DNA of 64,000 nt. Origin: Citrus sinensis (Eukaryota > Streptophyta > Magnoliopsida > Sapindales > Rutaceae). The notes beneath the pieces were generated by a model. The model saw only the letters and a list, made by a program, of their open reading frames with translations, made no database searches and was not told the origin of the DNA. Positions 1 through 15,655 of the stretch are shown here, one piece after another; position 1 is the stretch's first letter; each line of letters begins with the position of its first letter. The stretch lies in NCBI RefSeq assembly GCF_022201045.2, contig NC_068563.1:6076001-6140000 (forward strand), written 5' to 3'. The position numbers were made by a program, and so were the translations under genes.

Positions 1-1643
1 ATATGAAAACTATCAGAATTTGGTGATCTATAGATTGAAACAACTTATTTGGCCGAAATACTTGATGTTTGTTCGGATTTGAGATAGTCAAAAAAATTTC
101 AAATTTCTTTTAACTTGATTTGAGGAAGATAACTTCATTTTTTCACTTGTTTGACATCATAATGACGTTGCTCGTAGGCCGGCGACTCCAACGGTACGGC
201 GGTGACATCCCACGCGCGGGTTTCAGCGGCGGCAATGATGGCGGTCCGGTGAATGTTAAATTTGTATTTCAATTTTTTAAAATTAATTAAATAAATAAAG
301 TGATTTTATTAAATTATTTAAATCATTGCTTTAACTTTACTAATACAAAATTAATTATCTACAATATTAAATTGATAAAATAAAATTATAAATAATAATA
401 ATTTGATAATATTAAATAAGTCAATAAAAGATTGAAGGGTAATTTTGGATGTTTTGACTTCTAATGGAGGAGGAATTCAAATTCATTACTCTTTGTTATG
501 AAATCTAAATTCTACATTATGATGTATATTAAATTCTAATGAAAATTAAATTCTTATAAATTATGATAAATCAAACAAAGGAAATAAAAAAAAATTAAAT
601 TACTTTCCCTTCTCCCTTCCTCTCCTTCCAACCAAACACCTCCTTAAAATATTTTGGTCCACATAATGACTTGACTAGAATTTTACCAAGACATTAGTTG
701 ATAAGGGAAAAAAAAAGTATGTTAATGATTCTGAAATTTGAAAATTTAGGGAAACAAAATACATTAGTGATTCTAAAATTTGAAATTTTCATTGTTTTAA
801 AAATTATTTTCAGAAAATCCAAACTAGAAAATCAAACAATTCATGATTCCTTTCCCCCGGTATGTTCAATAATTTTGTATGTGGCTACCTAGTAATTTAC
901 TAGAAACGCAACGTCAACAACTCAACATCACCATATCACCGTATTTTATTGCCCATCCGCTACATCCCCACCGACCAAAACGGAAAAGAAAAGAAAAAAT
1001 GACAGTTTCAACCTATCCCCTTTAGTATTACAGAACATTTTTTATGAAAATAAGAAAAGACACACACAAAAAAAAAAAAAAGAAGAAGAAGAAGACAAAA
1101 GTCGGTTCCTGCTGGGGTCGTATAATCTAATTAACATTCCAATCCGCAAGTCTTTGTATGAATAGTCCCTATTTCAATGGAAACATAAAACTACACGACA
1201 GCTCCCATTTTCTTTGTATCCAATCACGTTCGGTTAGAACTAACAAGGCAAGCAACTTCCGTTCCCTGAACTCTACACTCAACTCGTGCCACGTGCTCTA
1301 TGTCCATTGCCCCTTCTTCTCCTTCTCCCCAAAGCAATGCCCAATTAGAATATATAAAAAATTATAAAATAATACGTTGGCTTTATTTTGATCAGTTATT
1401 TTATAAAAATACATATATTTATTAAATAGTATTTCTCACGGTAATTAAAAAAATAAAAAAAATTCTAAATATTATTTAGAGTATGGTGAATAAAATTAAC
1501 CACCGTAATTTTGTGCTAAGTAGAGATGTAAATCTTATCCATAACTTGCTTTTTATTTAAAATATATATATATATTAATTCATATAAAAAATGATTTTAA
1601 AAAAATCAATAAGTATCTGCTGGTTCGGGTGTGTGTATGTGGA

Positions 1644-1645
<2 letters not shown>
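1..1645. other. Intergenic, AT-rich, upstream of the protease gene
   Basis: No convincing coding region is seen. A GC-rich patch of about 80 bases lies at 175-255 in otherwise AT-rich DNA. The stretch ending near 640 (…accaaacacctcc followed by TTA) resembles one end of a Harbinger-type MITE, but I could not find its partner end. A purine-rich A/GAA run is at about 1068-1097. Short open frames here have no recognisable similarity. Confidence 0.5.

Positions 1646-1673
<28 letters not shown>
1646..1673 (+). promoter_or_regulatory. (TA)n tract, probable TATA region of the protease gene
   Basis: An uninterrupted alternating TA run lies about 55-80 bases upstream of the start codon at 1728. The position suits a TATA element with a short leader, but the run is also a microsatellite, so the exact transcription start cannot be read. 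Confidence 0.4.
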
Positions 1674-1679
<6 letters not shown>

Positions 1680-1727
1680 CTTACCTGCTAACGAACGCTT
1701 CTATTGATATCAGCATTGTCTAAAAAC

Positions 1728-3616
<1,889 letters not shown>

Positions 3617-5815
3617 CTCCAAGTAAGGAGTAGGTTATAGTAGCAGATACAGGTCCATTGGATGTTTTGTATATAAAGCATGCGACTTTAATGTTGAAAC
3701 AATTTCCTCAATGCATAAGAAATGATTTCTTATTGCATCTGGGTGTCAAACTGAAATGTCTCAATTATGTCATTAAGTGGAACTCCTTTGTTGTAAGATT
3801 AAGACTGTTATCTGACTTTATATAAATTTGGCAGATCAAGGACATGACATCAAATCTTCCGAGCTTAAAATGCTCTTTGGAAAGCGTAACACTTCCTTTC
3901 AAAAATATGAAATACCTATTCAAATCACTTATTATCATAATGGAGTCATTACTATAGTCAATGGGAAGAGTATTAATTTTACAAAAGGGGAATACTCTAC
4001 TTCATTCAAACACATTTATGTTTTTTAATCTTTTAGTTTGTAAAATAAAGGATTTTCCTATCGAATTGGGACTGAATATGAAAATGGTAGATTTATTTTG
4101 TCAGGGAGTTTATAAGTTAGGAATTTCGTTGTTGGAAGGGACCCTGAATATAACAAATTTATTTGGTAGTATAGCTTTATGAAATTTATAAGTTTTCGAG
4201 TAGGCCAGTTATCAATTTAGTATATGAGTTGTGATATATTTACAAAGTTAATATATCTTAATTGATATGGCAGACACCAATATGAGAAGAAAAAACAAAT
4301 CGAGTGACCTTTTGTTGTCCTTCGTTCAATACAGAACCTTCATTGTGAGATTGGTTGAAGCCAGCTTTAGCGTCAATCCGAGTACTCATCTCCTCAGTAC
4401 CCATGTTGTGCCAATAGAATGAAAAATTATGATGCGTCAGAATTTATGTCATTCTGTTGCCGCAACTCTCCCTTACAACCCACGGAAGGTACCTAATGCA
4501 AACATAAGGAGTGTCACGTACTCAGCCTTGTGAGGATTTTATAGTTTATACTGCCAATGGACATTGCAAAAGAAAATTTTAGGAAAAGAATACAAGTCCC
4601 ATGTGAACGTATTATTTCAAGCAATTGCGGGTTGTTAGAGATGAAAGGAACACTCTGTCTGATAGATGGTGTGCTGCCTGGGAAATCAAGTAAAGCTAAC
4701 AGATGCCGGTTGTCGTTTGCTTCATAATCTAAAGTGCATAGACAATACAGTTCAAGCACCCCATTCATTTTATAACAAAAGACCAAAACCTTATATTTTT
4801 GGCTTGATGTATCATAGACCAATGACTTGAAGCAGCAAATTAGAACTAGATGGTGTACAAGGCAGTACCTTCTGTCAAGATAACTGATGACATCATATAC
4901 ATAAGAGCTGGCCAATTTGCTTCGATAGAGAACAGTAGTAAACTACCACAAGATCCAATTGTATCGACTCTATCCTCATCTTGGACACTCAAAGCAGCAA
5001 ATTTCCTAGCTCTCATCCCATTCTCTTCTAATTTGTATTAGAAGTACTGAGATCCAGGTAACCTGGACCTAGCGGCAGTCATAATCTTTGACATCTGACG
5101 TTGAATGTGAATGTCTAGAAGTTAGGATCAGAGATCATACTGAACCAGGCCTTACATACACATTTGAATATGACTATAGATTTTGTAGGAAGTGTAAGTA
5201 AAATCTCACACATAACATCATGAGTCTTCGGTTTCGACATTTTCAATATGAGCAAAGAGAAATGGGTTGACGATTTCCTTCTCGCTTTTCTTCATTTTCA
5301 TCCATCCTCGGAATATATATAACAATTGTTCTTTGTCTTTGAACGTCTGCAACAACATTAGTTTGTGACTTTACGAGTAGTGTTATACAAATAATTAAGC
5401 AAATACCCAATTCCTATATAGATGCAAGCACACACAAAGCAAAGGGAGGTTGCCACTTTTGGTTTTCTGTTTACCCAAACAATCTAAAGTTGTATCGTAT
5501 CCGTTGTGCCCCTAAAGGTTTGGCAAAGTAGTTTTCAAGTAACTTCGTTTTAACCACAATTTTATTTTGATTGAGAAAAGTGAGAATATTTACACCAAAA
5601 CATGATTTTAGAAAAACAGTACAAATAAACAAATAAATAATTTAGGGAGAAATCGATAATCTGTCTCGAGTCTTGAATCAAGATTAAATATGTAAATTAG
5701 CAAACCAAAAACCGAAATTCAATTTACTAAAAGAGTATATTAAACCTCAAATTGGAAGAATTTCGATGGTTACAGAGCAACTCCTCTTCTTTTCAAGGCC
5801 ACATATTCTCTACTC
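3617..5815. other. Intergenic between the protease gene and the first MITE
   Basis: The first 200 bases are probably 3' UTR of the protease. The remainder has several short open frames on both strands, none with a recognisable domain, splice structure or codon pattern. I see no gene. Confidence 0.5.
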
Positions 5816-6624
5816 TTAGGTAGTGTTTACTTTATGGAGTGAGAGTATGGAGTGTGTATTCCTTCCACTCTAGTGTTTACTTACTATTTTTAAGGGGGGA
5901 GTGCGATTCCCACTCCATGGATCCCACCTAATTTTGGAGTGGGGAATGAGATTCCCATGGGGGAGGTGGGAGTAGGAATCTACTCTCCCCTCTTCCCTTT
6001 TTACCCTCATAATTAAAATAAATAAATAATATCATATTTATTAAAAATAATAATTATAAACATATTTATTTTATTAAATTTAATAAAATAAAAATAAATA
6101 AATATTATATTTATTTAAATAATAATATTTTATAAATTAAATTAATTAAAAATAATAATAATAAACATTAATTTTAATAAATATTAATTATTTAATTAAT
6201 TAATAATAATAAATATTTTATTCTAAGAAAATATTAATTTTGTACTATATTATCAATAACAATGTTTCATTTGTGTTGCTATTATTAATAATTTTTATTC
6301 ACATAATTTAAATTTAAATTAATAAAAAATTATGATTTACATAATTAAGAATATTAATAATTATTATTAATGTACAAATATAATAAAATATTTATTTTAT
6401 TTTCCAAATATATTTTTTATTAATTTTTTAATTACAAATTATAATTCTTTAAATAAGGGTAAAATTATAATTTAAAACTATTTACTCCCAATCTAAGACA
6501 ATGTAAACACATAAATTAAATTCTAGTTTCAATTTCATTCTCTCATTCCAATGTAAGTAAACAACTTACTCTCACTTCCAATCCTAAGATTCTCACTCTA
6601 ATTCAAAATATAAACGCTGCCTTA
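5816..6624. mobile_element. Harbinger/Tourist-like MITE with TTA target duplication
   Basis: The element body is 5819-6621. It begins GGTAGTGTTTAC and ends ATAAACGCTGCC; the reverse complement of the end matches the start at 9 of 12 positions. TTA flanks both sides (5816-5818 and 6622-6624), the target duplication of PIF/Harbinger elements. Subterminal sequence also pairs (ggagtgagagtatggagtg against repeated actc/cattc blocks near 6530-6600). The centre is very AT-rich with no coding capacity, so it is non-autonomous. Confidence 0.75.
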
Positions 6625-7537
6625 TATTTTTATATTTATAATCTCCGAGTGATTGACTTCCTTCCGAGGATTTTGGTTCTTTTCCCCCTTTTTTCCTATT
6701 TTAGAGATTTTTGAGAATGCGTGTTCCATCCTATCCATTAACGTATTCCCAATCAGTTTCACATCAATTGCGTAACAATGATTCTAGATACCCCTAAATC
6801 TACATAGCAAATTCCCAATCACCAAACACGGAGTGATAATACCAAACACTATGTAACGATACTTGAAATGAGTAATACAAACACTTTCATACGATTACGA
6901 ATAATGTTATCCAAACTGATTTATATTCTGAAATAATGTTATCCAAACTGATTTATACTATGAAATAATGTTCTCAATCAACTAATCATATGTTTATAAT
7001 ATATAATTTATGTTTTCAATCAACCAATCATATTTTCATACGCGTGCCTCTTACTTCCTGTCCAACAAAACCATCTTCATCCTTCACAGTAAAAACTGAT
7101 GCAAATATACAAAATAATCACAAAAGAAAAGTCCAAGATTTTCCACACCAACCCCCAACACACACACACCCACACAACCCCACCCGCCGCGGGGGTTTGG
7201 GACATATTTATCATTTTATAATAATAGAATAGCTGAATAAATCAAATATGCAATTGTTACAGATGGGATGGGACTGACTAACTGTGCTCAGCAAACGATG
7301 CTGCTAGCCTAATAAGGAAAACTGCTTATTCCTTCCCAATAATAAATAAACCACCATTGAAAAGGGAACGGGTCAATGCTCGCATGCTTAAAAAGTTTTC
7401 TCCAATGGCCTCTACAAGATACATCCCGATCAACCTCTTCCATGATGTTCAAATTAAAAAAATGAGCACAGATCCCAAAGCTATGCACACACAACTGAAT
7501 TATCTTCGGACGGTAACTATTTATTCAATCAAGTGTA
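6625..7537. other. Intergenic; probably V-ATPase 3' UTR at the right end
   Basis: No gene is seen. A CA-rich low-complexity patch followed by a short GC patch lies at about 7140-7200. The bases just left of 7538 belong to the V-ATPase 3' UTR on the minus strand; a tttatt at 7520-7525 reads AATAAA on that strand, 13 bases after the stop codon. Confidence 0.5.
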
Positions 7538-10500
7538 TCATTCATCTTCATCATCAAGCAATGCAAATGAAAATGGAGAGAACTTGTAACCGTCTCCTTC
7601 GTAAAACTTGTTCTGGAATTCCACCCAGTGAAGACGCAAAGCATGCAAGAAAGCACTAAGAGTTTCCATCACCAGCAATACGCCCACAGTTGCAAATATG
7701 AAGACGATGATGCCAACAATAAGGATAAGTATATTATTGTACCTGCAGCAAGTAATTGAGACAATCGTTATTCATTGATTATATTATTGTTATTGTCTTT
7801 TGACGATATAGAAATGGAGCAGTATCATAAAATGCATTGACATACCCCCAAGCAAGGAGAAGGACCTTCTCATAGAACACACTTGATAGTTCCGAGTGGG
7901 CAAGACTGCAGAAAGGTTAAAAAGGGAAAAGAAACAAGCACAATTAGCCACCATGGACAAAGTTGGACTCCAATTAGATAGAAAGTAATATTTATGAAGT
8001 CGTAGCAATATAACGAAAGTGATTGAAGGGTATCTCGTGTAATTTATGTGAAATGGCAGTGCATGATCTTATGCGAGTAGGTACAGGTGCGCATGAAAGG
8101 AAGCTGATTTCAACAACTCTTGATCTTCCATTAAAATATGAACAAATTATTTTATTATAACAAAAACTGATCAGATTGATTTTCTTGTTGCTAGATACCT
8201 CAGAGCCCATAATCGAAGGTAAGAAGCTGTGTTTGAAACTGCTCCAAGTACAAACTCAATTGTGTGTATCATCTGATGTACAAAAACTTCACTGAACTCA
8301 AATTCCTCATGACCATGGGAATCATGATTTGTATCTGGCTGAAGAGACTCGTCTGTGCTCTGGAGTGCTTCATAAGATTGGCCTTGATGCCTCTGGGAGA
8401 ACATGACTCAGTCAGAACAAAAGGAAAAGCAGGGGAAAACAAATGCTATAAACAAATTAAGCAAGAAATCGGCAAGCAGAAAACTTTTAACTTACGTCTT
8501 GGTGTTGCATCTTTAAGATAAAAGGCTTTGGAAGCAGCATCCATGGGACAGAAACAAAAGCCAACAACAACAACACAAGCTGAAAATGAAACACACAAGA
8601 AGAATCAGTGTGATGTGATGTAAATAAGCATGGGAAATCAATTTGAAAAGCAAAAATAAAGAGCCAACCTGAGCTGTTTTTTGCCCCGGGAAAAGCTGGT
8701 TATCCCCCAATTCATCAGTAGGACTCAAGAACATGTATATCATTACATGATATAAATCAGCTTGCGAACCAGTGATCCACTTCAAAATGATAAGGAGTGA
8801 AAGATAGCCAAACAAGCTGTTTAAAAATATTATCTGGGGAATAAATTGACACCTGGAATAATGCATGAGAAAATTTATCTTTTAGTTGTATGCTACTAAT
8901 CCTCTTTACAACTCTGGAAGAGGCTTAGAAGCCATCAAGCAAATCGAAAACCAACTTAGCAAGTCAAACTTACCAGATGTTAACGCCAATCCGGAAGAAT
9001 GTTGCATTGAAATAACTTAATATGATTCCAAGGTTCATTTGGGCAACCCCAAGAAGGATGGACATTTTCATTTTCAAAGAGTTGAGAAATGGCAGCTCGC
9101 TGCGGCTGCCATGCCATACAGGATCTACACCGAATGGGTAGGTGTCACGCACTTTTATTAAGCCAACTGTAGTAGCCTCACTGCAAAAAGAAATCCGAGA
9201 CTGTGTCACTGTCAACTCACAGATTAATGAAAAAAGATCACTACCAAAGGTATTGGTGTACCTGCAAGAGAGATCACGGCATGCATACGCTGAGTGACTA
9301 AATATTTCGAATGGAACTGAGAAGAACTCATTATAGATTAAGCCGGTGTAAATTGAAAAGAGTGCCATCATCAAAATAACATAACGACCGCCAAAGGTCA
9401 TGTCTGTAATGTCATCAAGCTTCTGTAGTATACCAAAGACGGGGGGAAAACACAATTAAACAACAAAACTTGACAATTAAACCTCAAAAAACAAAGAAAT
9501 GCAAACAGAATGACAGAGAAACCATAAGACAATGATCAAGTTGAATATCACAAGCTGGAAGGAAATTAGTGACCGAATGCGATGCAAGAACGCCCACAAA
9601 CAGCACATAGCTCAGAATTTATCCTAATACATACATACAAAAGGTGAAACTTATATATAATAGCAAATTCAGCGCAAAAACCAACCAGCAGCAAATGTAA
9701 TTTTGTTAAAATCTATTGTACTTTAATCATCTATGACATTCTAAAAACCCAGAATTAAATCATAGCCATACAAAGTCAAAATCTAATTGTGCCCTGATGA
9801 TCTCGGTATAAGCACATGATATAATAAAACAGACAAGAGAACATAACTGCCCGGTTACCATTATCATGGCTAGTTTAACATTATCATGCGTAGCATAATA
9901 ATATAGGATGTAGAAATGACACGGAATTCACAACAATCAGCATAGAAATAAAATGTGAAAAGACTCATATGCTCTTGAATTATGCTTAGCAATCAATCAC
10001 AACTAGGTAGAAATGCCACAGAATTCACAACAATCAGCATAGAAATAAAATGTGAAAAGACTCATATGCTCTTGAATTATACTTAGCAATCAATCACAAC
10101 TAGGTAAAATTCTACATCAAACAAGATTACCTGGCTTGCAAGTTTCTTTTCCCGGACTATAAGAACCAGGGTCCCAAGTAATAAGCATATTCCATGCCCC
10201 CAGTCACCAAACATGACAGCGAAAAGAAAAGGGAATGTGACAATGGTGAATACACCAGGGTTTGCTTCTCGATACTTAGCCACCCTGCAATTACAAAATA
10301 AAGTGCATTTATTCTCAGTTATTTTGACTTGATTTCAAAATAAATATTGTAAGGAACAAAAAGTAACAAATGACCATAAAAAGATGGCATAAACATGAAA
10401 GGGAACATGCACATGGAGCCTGCACATAATCATTGTACTAAACCATGCACTAAAAATTTTCACTGCTTTAGACAGCAACATAAATCAGAAACTCTTTGTT

Positions 10501-13500
10501 CATTTTCACTTTTTGATATGAAACAAAGATGTTTTTATTAAAACAAAGGAATACACAATAACAGTTGTTTATATTCACTTTGAACCCTATGATATTGACC
10601 CATATCAGTTGTTCTATGTATACTAGAGTGCCACGAAAAAAAAAGGGAAAAAAAGGTGGCATCATCAATAACTTACAAAGGGCTTAAATTTTTGTTATGT
10701 GGTAGGCACAAAGGAGATTGGTATGCTGGACTCAAATAATTATGAATCAATTACATATATGGTCAGCCAAAAAATACGGAATTCTAAATTTAACGCAGTG
10801 TAGCATGAGTTTAAGACAGAATTCTTCCTGTTCTTATGAGTCAACTCGCATGCAGCAAAGCAAGTACAGCATAATCTTAAGTAAAAACTCACCCATATGC
10901 ATCAACAATCTCCTGAAAGGCAGAAGTAAATTTGTTTGTGCGAAAATAGGTAGGCGGAGACTCTTTCGTATGCAAAACCTGAAAAATAGCTCCAACTTGA
11001 GAATTGGAGTCAAATGCAGCCCGCTCCAATGCATCCTGAATCTGCACAGATAAATTCAAGCTTTGCTTGTAAGTACTCCGACATAATATTCACAACTAGA
11101 GAGCTTTTAACAAGAGGGAAAGAAATTACCTGCTTTGTGGCGAAAACAGGACTCCACCCCTCACCCACAAGACACTTTTTGGTCACATCAAGGCTAAGCA
11201 TGTTCAAAGTGTGATAGATTGATTTCTCCCTCTTGACCTTCATGAGTTAAAATTTACATAAATAAACAGATGACCGAACATAATCTCTATCAGGCAGATA
11301 GCATAATAAATTGACAGGGCGAGTTGCAACTCATGTGGCATGGTTATTGAAAAATAGAAAAGAACATTCACTAAATAATGTATTTTCCACAGACCAAAAG
11401 GTTCCATTGTTCAAATTGGTCTCCAATAGTTTGCAATAAATTTCCACGATGAAGCAGCCCAGCATCTAGAGTAGTCTTCAGCTCTGAGAGTCTTCCCGAA
11501 ACCTGAAATTTGGAAATGAGTGTAAGGGTTTAGTTTTCTTCATTAAAGCATAAAGATGCAGGCTTGATTCTGAACATATGGTGATCCCCGAAATATTTAA
11601 CAAACATGCAAAGATCATTTTTCTTCTCTTCCATTCAGAACATATGGTAATCCCAGAAATATTTAAAACACATGCAAAGATAATTTTTCTTCTCTTATAT
11701 AACTTTCACTTCTTGATATGATTTTGTTCCAAGCACAAAAAGGAAAGCAGACTCATCATGTTAATAGTCCAACCAAGCAAAAGAACACTAATAAATATCC
11801 AAGCAACTGTACTACTGAAGGGTTACAAGATGGGAGGAAAATTAAGCACAAAGAAAAATTAAACTTGCAATAGAAACAACAGCTTCAAACAAGAGTGCAA
11901 TAAGTACCTCCGAAATTGCCTGAGCTTGTTTATCGAATTCTTCATTAAAAGGATAACGGTTAGCGCCAAAAGCGTCACAAATTTTCAGGATTTTGTTCTT
12001 TGCTCTTTCTCCTGAATAGAAAACCACAAATACATTTTTCTCCATCTGCATTTTACAATCAGAAATCAAAAGTGAAATTCAAAGTGCAGTAAAATATAAA
12101 AAGACTGTAGTACAAGATAAAAACATGGAAAGTGGACAGACTTTCTGTGCAGAATTTCACAATTCACAAAATTCATGCAAAAACCACTAAACACAAGCAT
12201 AAATACCTATTAAGCATTTAAACTAGAGAACTATACAAAATTCAACACCATATACATGCATAAAACAAAAACAAAACCAAACAGTAAGGCTTTTTTATAG
12301 TGATCTTCTGTCCTGGAATGAGAATGGCCTGGAAAGGCTAGCCTCAATTACTTTTGAGATTGTGGTAATCATATATGCAGCCAACTGCAAAGACTATAAC
12401 ACATATATCTCTAACCATATGGTAAAACAAAAAACAAGGACAAACGATATTCTAATAAGAACACTATCTTTTAGAAGTTTATACTTAGAATTCTTGTTCC
12501 TTCCCCCCCAAAAAAAACCCAAAAAAAAAAGAAAGAAAGAAAAGAAAAGGCATCCAAGAAATGTGTGCTAAAGCTCACCTTCTCGCCAGAAACAGGATCA
12601 ACCACAGGTTCATCAACAACAGCTTGCCTCAAAAACACATTACCCCTAGTAGCACGAAATAGCATCCTCTCAAATGACATAGATTTTTCTCTAGGAACAA
12701 GGCCAGCAATAAAGCCCAATTTTATTTGTTTTGATGGATCAGCTGACATTTCCTATAAAAGAGCCAGAGGATTTGTTAGGACAAAAATTAGAGGGGCACG
12801 GATGGAATTATAAAGGGAGCTAAGGGTTGGCATTTGTACTTTATCTGTAAGTAAAGGGGTTTCTATAGTCATTTCACCAGTTTGTTGAGATTCCATTTCT
12901 CTCTGCTGAGCTGCAGCACTGGTTAGTGCAGAAGAAAAAAACTCACCAGCCTACAAGTTGATAAACAATGAGTAAGCAAAAGTACAAAAACAACGAAAGA
13001 AATCAAAAGGCAACAAATTGAGCTTAATTAAGCATGGAAAGGTACAATTTATGCAGAATTTAAGGTTTATCACAAGAATGACAATAGGAAGAAGAAAATA
13101 GTTACAAGTTAAATAATATAACAAAAATCTAATAACTGAGATTGTTAGTAATATTCTCAATGTACACCTCAACTATTTGCCAAAGCTTGACGACTAAATG
13201 TAACATGTAAAAATAAGGCTTTAGACTACTAGTTAGTCAATAGACCAAGGCAACAAATAAATATGTACCTTCTGCAGAACAAGCTTATATTCCACAAGCT
13301 CACTGTGTGCCCGTTGCAGTTTATCTCCATTTGCATTAATTTCAACCAGCTCTGCCTCAAGGTCTCCAAGTTTTACCTAGGACAACCAAAAAGGAAAAAA
13401 TGAAAATGAAGACAGAATTCTAGTATAGCCGACTAAGTTACAATTTTCATTTCCGTAAAAGCAAAAATCTTGAGATACCTCTAAGTCATCCGTATTGTTG

Positions 13501-14769
13501 TCAGCTCTTGTCGTAGACTTTACTGAAGATAATATACCTGCCTTTAGCATTTGCTCCTTGAAAAAACGTAACTTGCGTGCCATCTCTGCACATTTTTTTA
13601 TCTTCACATAAAAGTCACAAATCAATACACATAATGACTCAAAACTCCACTTTGGCAAAGATCAATATAGGGTATGTTCGCAACTGCTGTGCTTCTTCTT
13701 AAATTTGTAAGCACAACAGCTAAAGAGTTTGGTAAACATCCCCTTTTATTTGGCAATTAAAATTTATTTATTTACCAAACAACTATTCATTTATATTTTA
13801 AGAGTTAATATTCCATTTCATTGTAGTTATGGATTAAAAGCCACAACACCTCAATCAAAACGTACCCCTAAACAACTTAGGAAAGCTGAGACTATATATC
13901 ATACCAAGTGAGTATCGATCACTCAAAGTTTCACCACTATGGTGTGATATCATTGATAGAATTTATGATCCTATAGGATTTTTAGTTTTTAGGCTTAGGG
14001 ATTTTTTCGCTTTTTATTTGTGGGTTTCTTGTCCCTCCTCTACGTACATTTTCTACATCTATATAATTATCTTGGTTCTGACCCCCTCCCCCCCCCCCCC
14101 AAAAAAATCAAAGCTTCACCACATTAACTAATTATCTAATTTTCATAGGTCTTGAGTTTACGTAAACAGAAAGTTTTTAGCATACATAGGCACTCACCTG
14201 AGCGGCATAAGTTCGCTGAAACGGGCTCTTCTCTGAGTTTAACTGAAACAACAATACATCAAACACATAAGACAACTCCCAACAGCTTAGTTCCAAATCA
14301 ACAACAATAAACCGCATGGCATTACTTGATTAACAAGTTTAAAATACAGAGGAGCAAAACCAAAAAAAAAAAAAAAACTACATCCAACTCACCTCTCACA
14401 AGCAAAACCAAGCAAATCAAATAAGCATTTTAGAATGAAAGAACCTTATCAAAACCCTACATACTACAAGACATCCAAACAATTTTTAAACTTAAAACTA
14501 AATTAACAAACCCCTTACTAAAATTGAACAAAATATTGACATCAAAATTTCGAAAATTCTGTACAACACAGAATCTAAAGCAACGCGAAAAGTAAAGAGA
14601 GTGTACGGACGTCTTTAAACTGAAGCAAGCCGAGTTCGCCGAGGTAAGAGACAGTGAGGTGAGCGGATTCAATAGGGATGATGATTTGGACCAATTGCAT
14701 CGGCTCCGACCGGAACAGATCCATCGGCGGGCAGCATCCTCCGCCGCCTCCAGATTGTAACTCCGCCAT
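7538..14769 (-). CDS. VHA-a: V-type proton ATPase 116-kDa subunit a (18 exons)
   Basis: Subunit a of the membrane Vo sector: it forms the proton half-channels against the c-ring and anchors the peripheral stalk at the tonoplast or trans-Golgi. Exons on the minus strand: 14769-14611, 14242-14198, 13601-13479, 13376-13269, 12950-12840, 12752-12579, 12045-11908, 11502-11395, 11237-11130, 11041-10893, 10284-10131, 9422-9262, 9180-8974, 8852-8669, 8579-8496, 8392-8199, 7905-7846, 7742-7538. Phases close and give about 823 residues (plant family about 820). The N-terminal half is cytosolic with coiled-coil ([23 protein letters not shown]); the C-terminal half is multi-spanning, from [15 protein letters not shown] onward. 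The essential proton-path Arg lies in SYLRLWALS, near residue 731. The tail is acidic (LLDDEDE). The start [13 protein letters not shown] and overall pattern suggest a tonoplast VHA-a2/a3 type, an inference only. Confidence 0.95.
9911..10104. repeat. 97-bp tandem duplication inside a V-ATPase intron
   Basis: Two adjacent copies, 9911-10007 and 10008-10104, start tagaaatgmcac and end caatcacaactagg. By eye they differ at about three positions (for example atgac/atgcc, acgg/acag, atgctt/atactt). They lie wholly in the intron between exons 11 and 12 (9423-10130), and the copy-2 end is about 26 bases from the splice donor. Confidence 0.85.
13671..13869. repeat. Possible MITE in a V-ATPase intron
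   Basis: The left end (gggtatgttcgcaactgctgtg) and the reverse complement of the right end (ggggtacgttttgattgaggtg) look like loosely related terminal inverted repeats. I could not find a convincing target duplication, so the boundaries and class are uncertain. Confidence 0.3.
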
Positions 14770-15655
14770 CTCCTCCTGGCCGTCCGATTTGATTTGATTC
14801 GGTTCAATCAGCTCCTCGCTCTCTCTCTATCAGTAACATGCACGGACAGGGAATGGAAATTGAGATCGATTTCTCTAGCGATTTTGATTAATTTGTTTTA
14901 TCATTAACTGACACGCAAGAGAGAGATAGGAAACTGGGAGCGGTGTCGTTTTGTTAGCTCACAGGTGTCCTGCGTCCACGTATTTTCATTGGCCACACAC
15001 GTTTTAGTACTCGTATTTTTTCAGGGTGTGATTGTTATTATAACTTTTTTTTAATGAAGGATGTTATGAGTCCCATACATATATTATTTATGAAAGGGAT
15101 ATATTTTATATTAATTGTAAGATAGTGTTTGTTGGATGTTATTAATTAAAACAGCGAGAGATTCTGCGTCGTGTTGTGTACTTTTTAAAAGAGTGAAATG
15201 TTTTATTTTTTTTTCAAATAATAATAATTTTTGTTGAATAATATTTTTTTAATGGAAAGTTTAAGCACTTTTCTTTAATGATTTTTGGAAGGACTTGAAA
15301 AGCCTTCGAATCAATTTACATAAATTTTAAATTATTTAATTACAGAATATAGATTTGAATATTTAAGAAAAATATATTTCTTTAATAGAAGAAAAATATA
15401 TCTTATAAGCTATTTATATGGTTTTTAAAAAAATAAAGTAATAAATTCTTGACTTTATGAATTAATCATACATTTTTTTCGCAATAAAATTCTATTTCAG
15501 TAGAAAAAAGAACTCATCGGATGATGCAATGGTCCAATTTCTTAATAAAAAATCACATTTTATAGTCACGAAGGGAATGAATGTAATTTGGAATAAAATG
15601 GTTCAAACTTTTAATGATCATCGCGTAGTACTCCTTAAATCAAACTATTTTATAG
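14770..15655. other. V-ATPase leader/promoter and flanking AT-rich DNA
   Basis: The first 60 or so bases contain a CT-rich run (agctcctcgctctctctctatc, minus-strand GA-rich), typical of plant 5' leaders. Beyond about 15000 the DNA is AT-rich without a gene. Confidence 0.5.

Noticed and set aside
1704..1727. Upstream start for the protease
   Set aside because: The first codon is TTG; the ATG at 1728 starts a proper signal peptide.
4514..4915. 133-codon minus-strand frame downstream of the protease
   Set aside because: No recognisable domain or gene structure around it; likely chance.
9911..10104. Possible CRISPR-like repeat
   Set aside because: Only two adjacent long copies without spacers, inside a plant intron.
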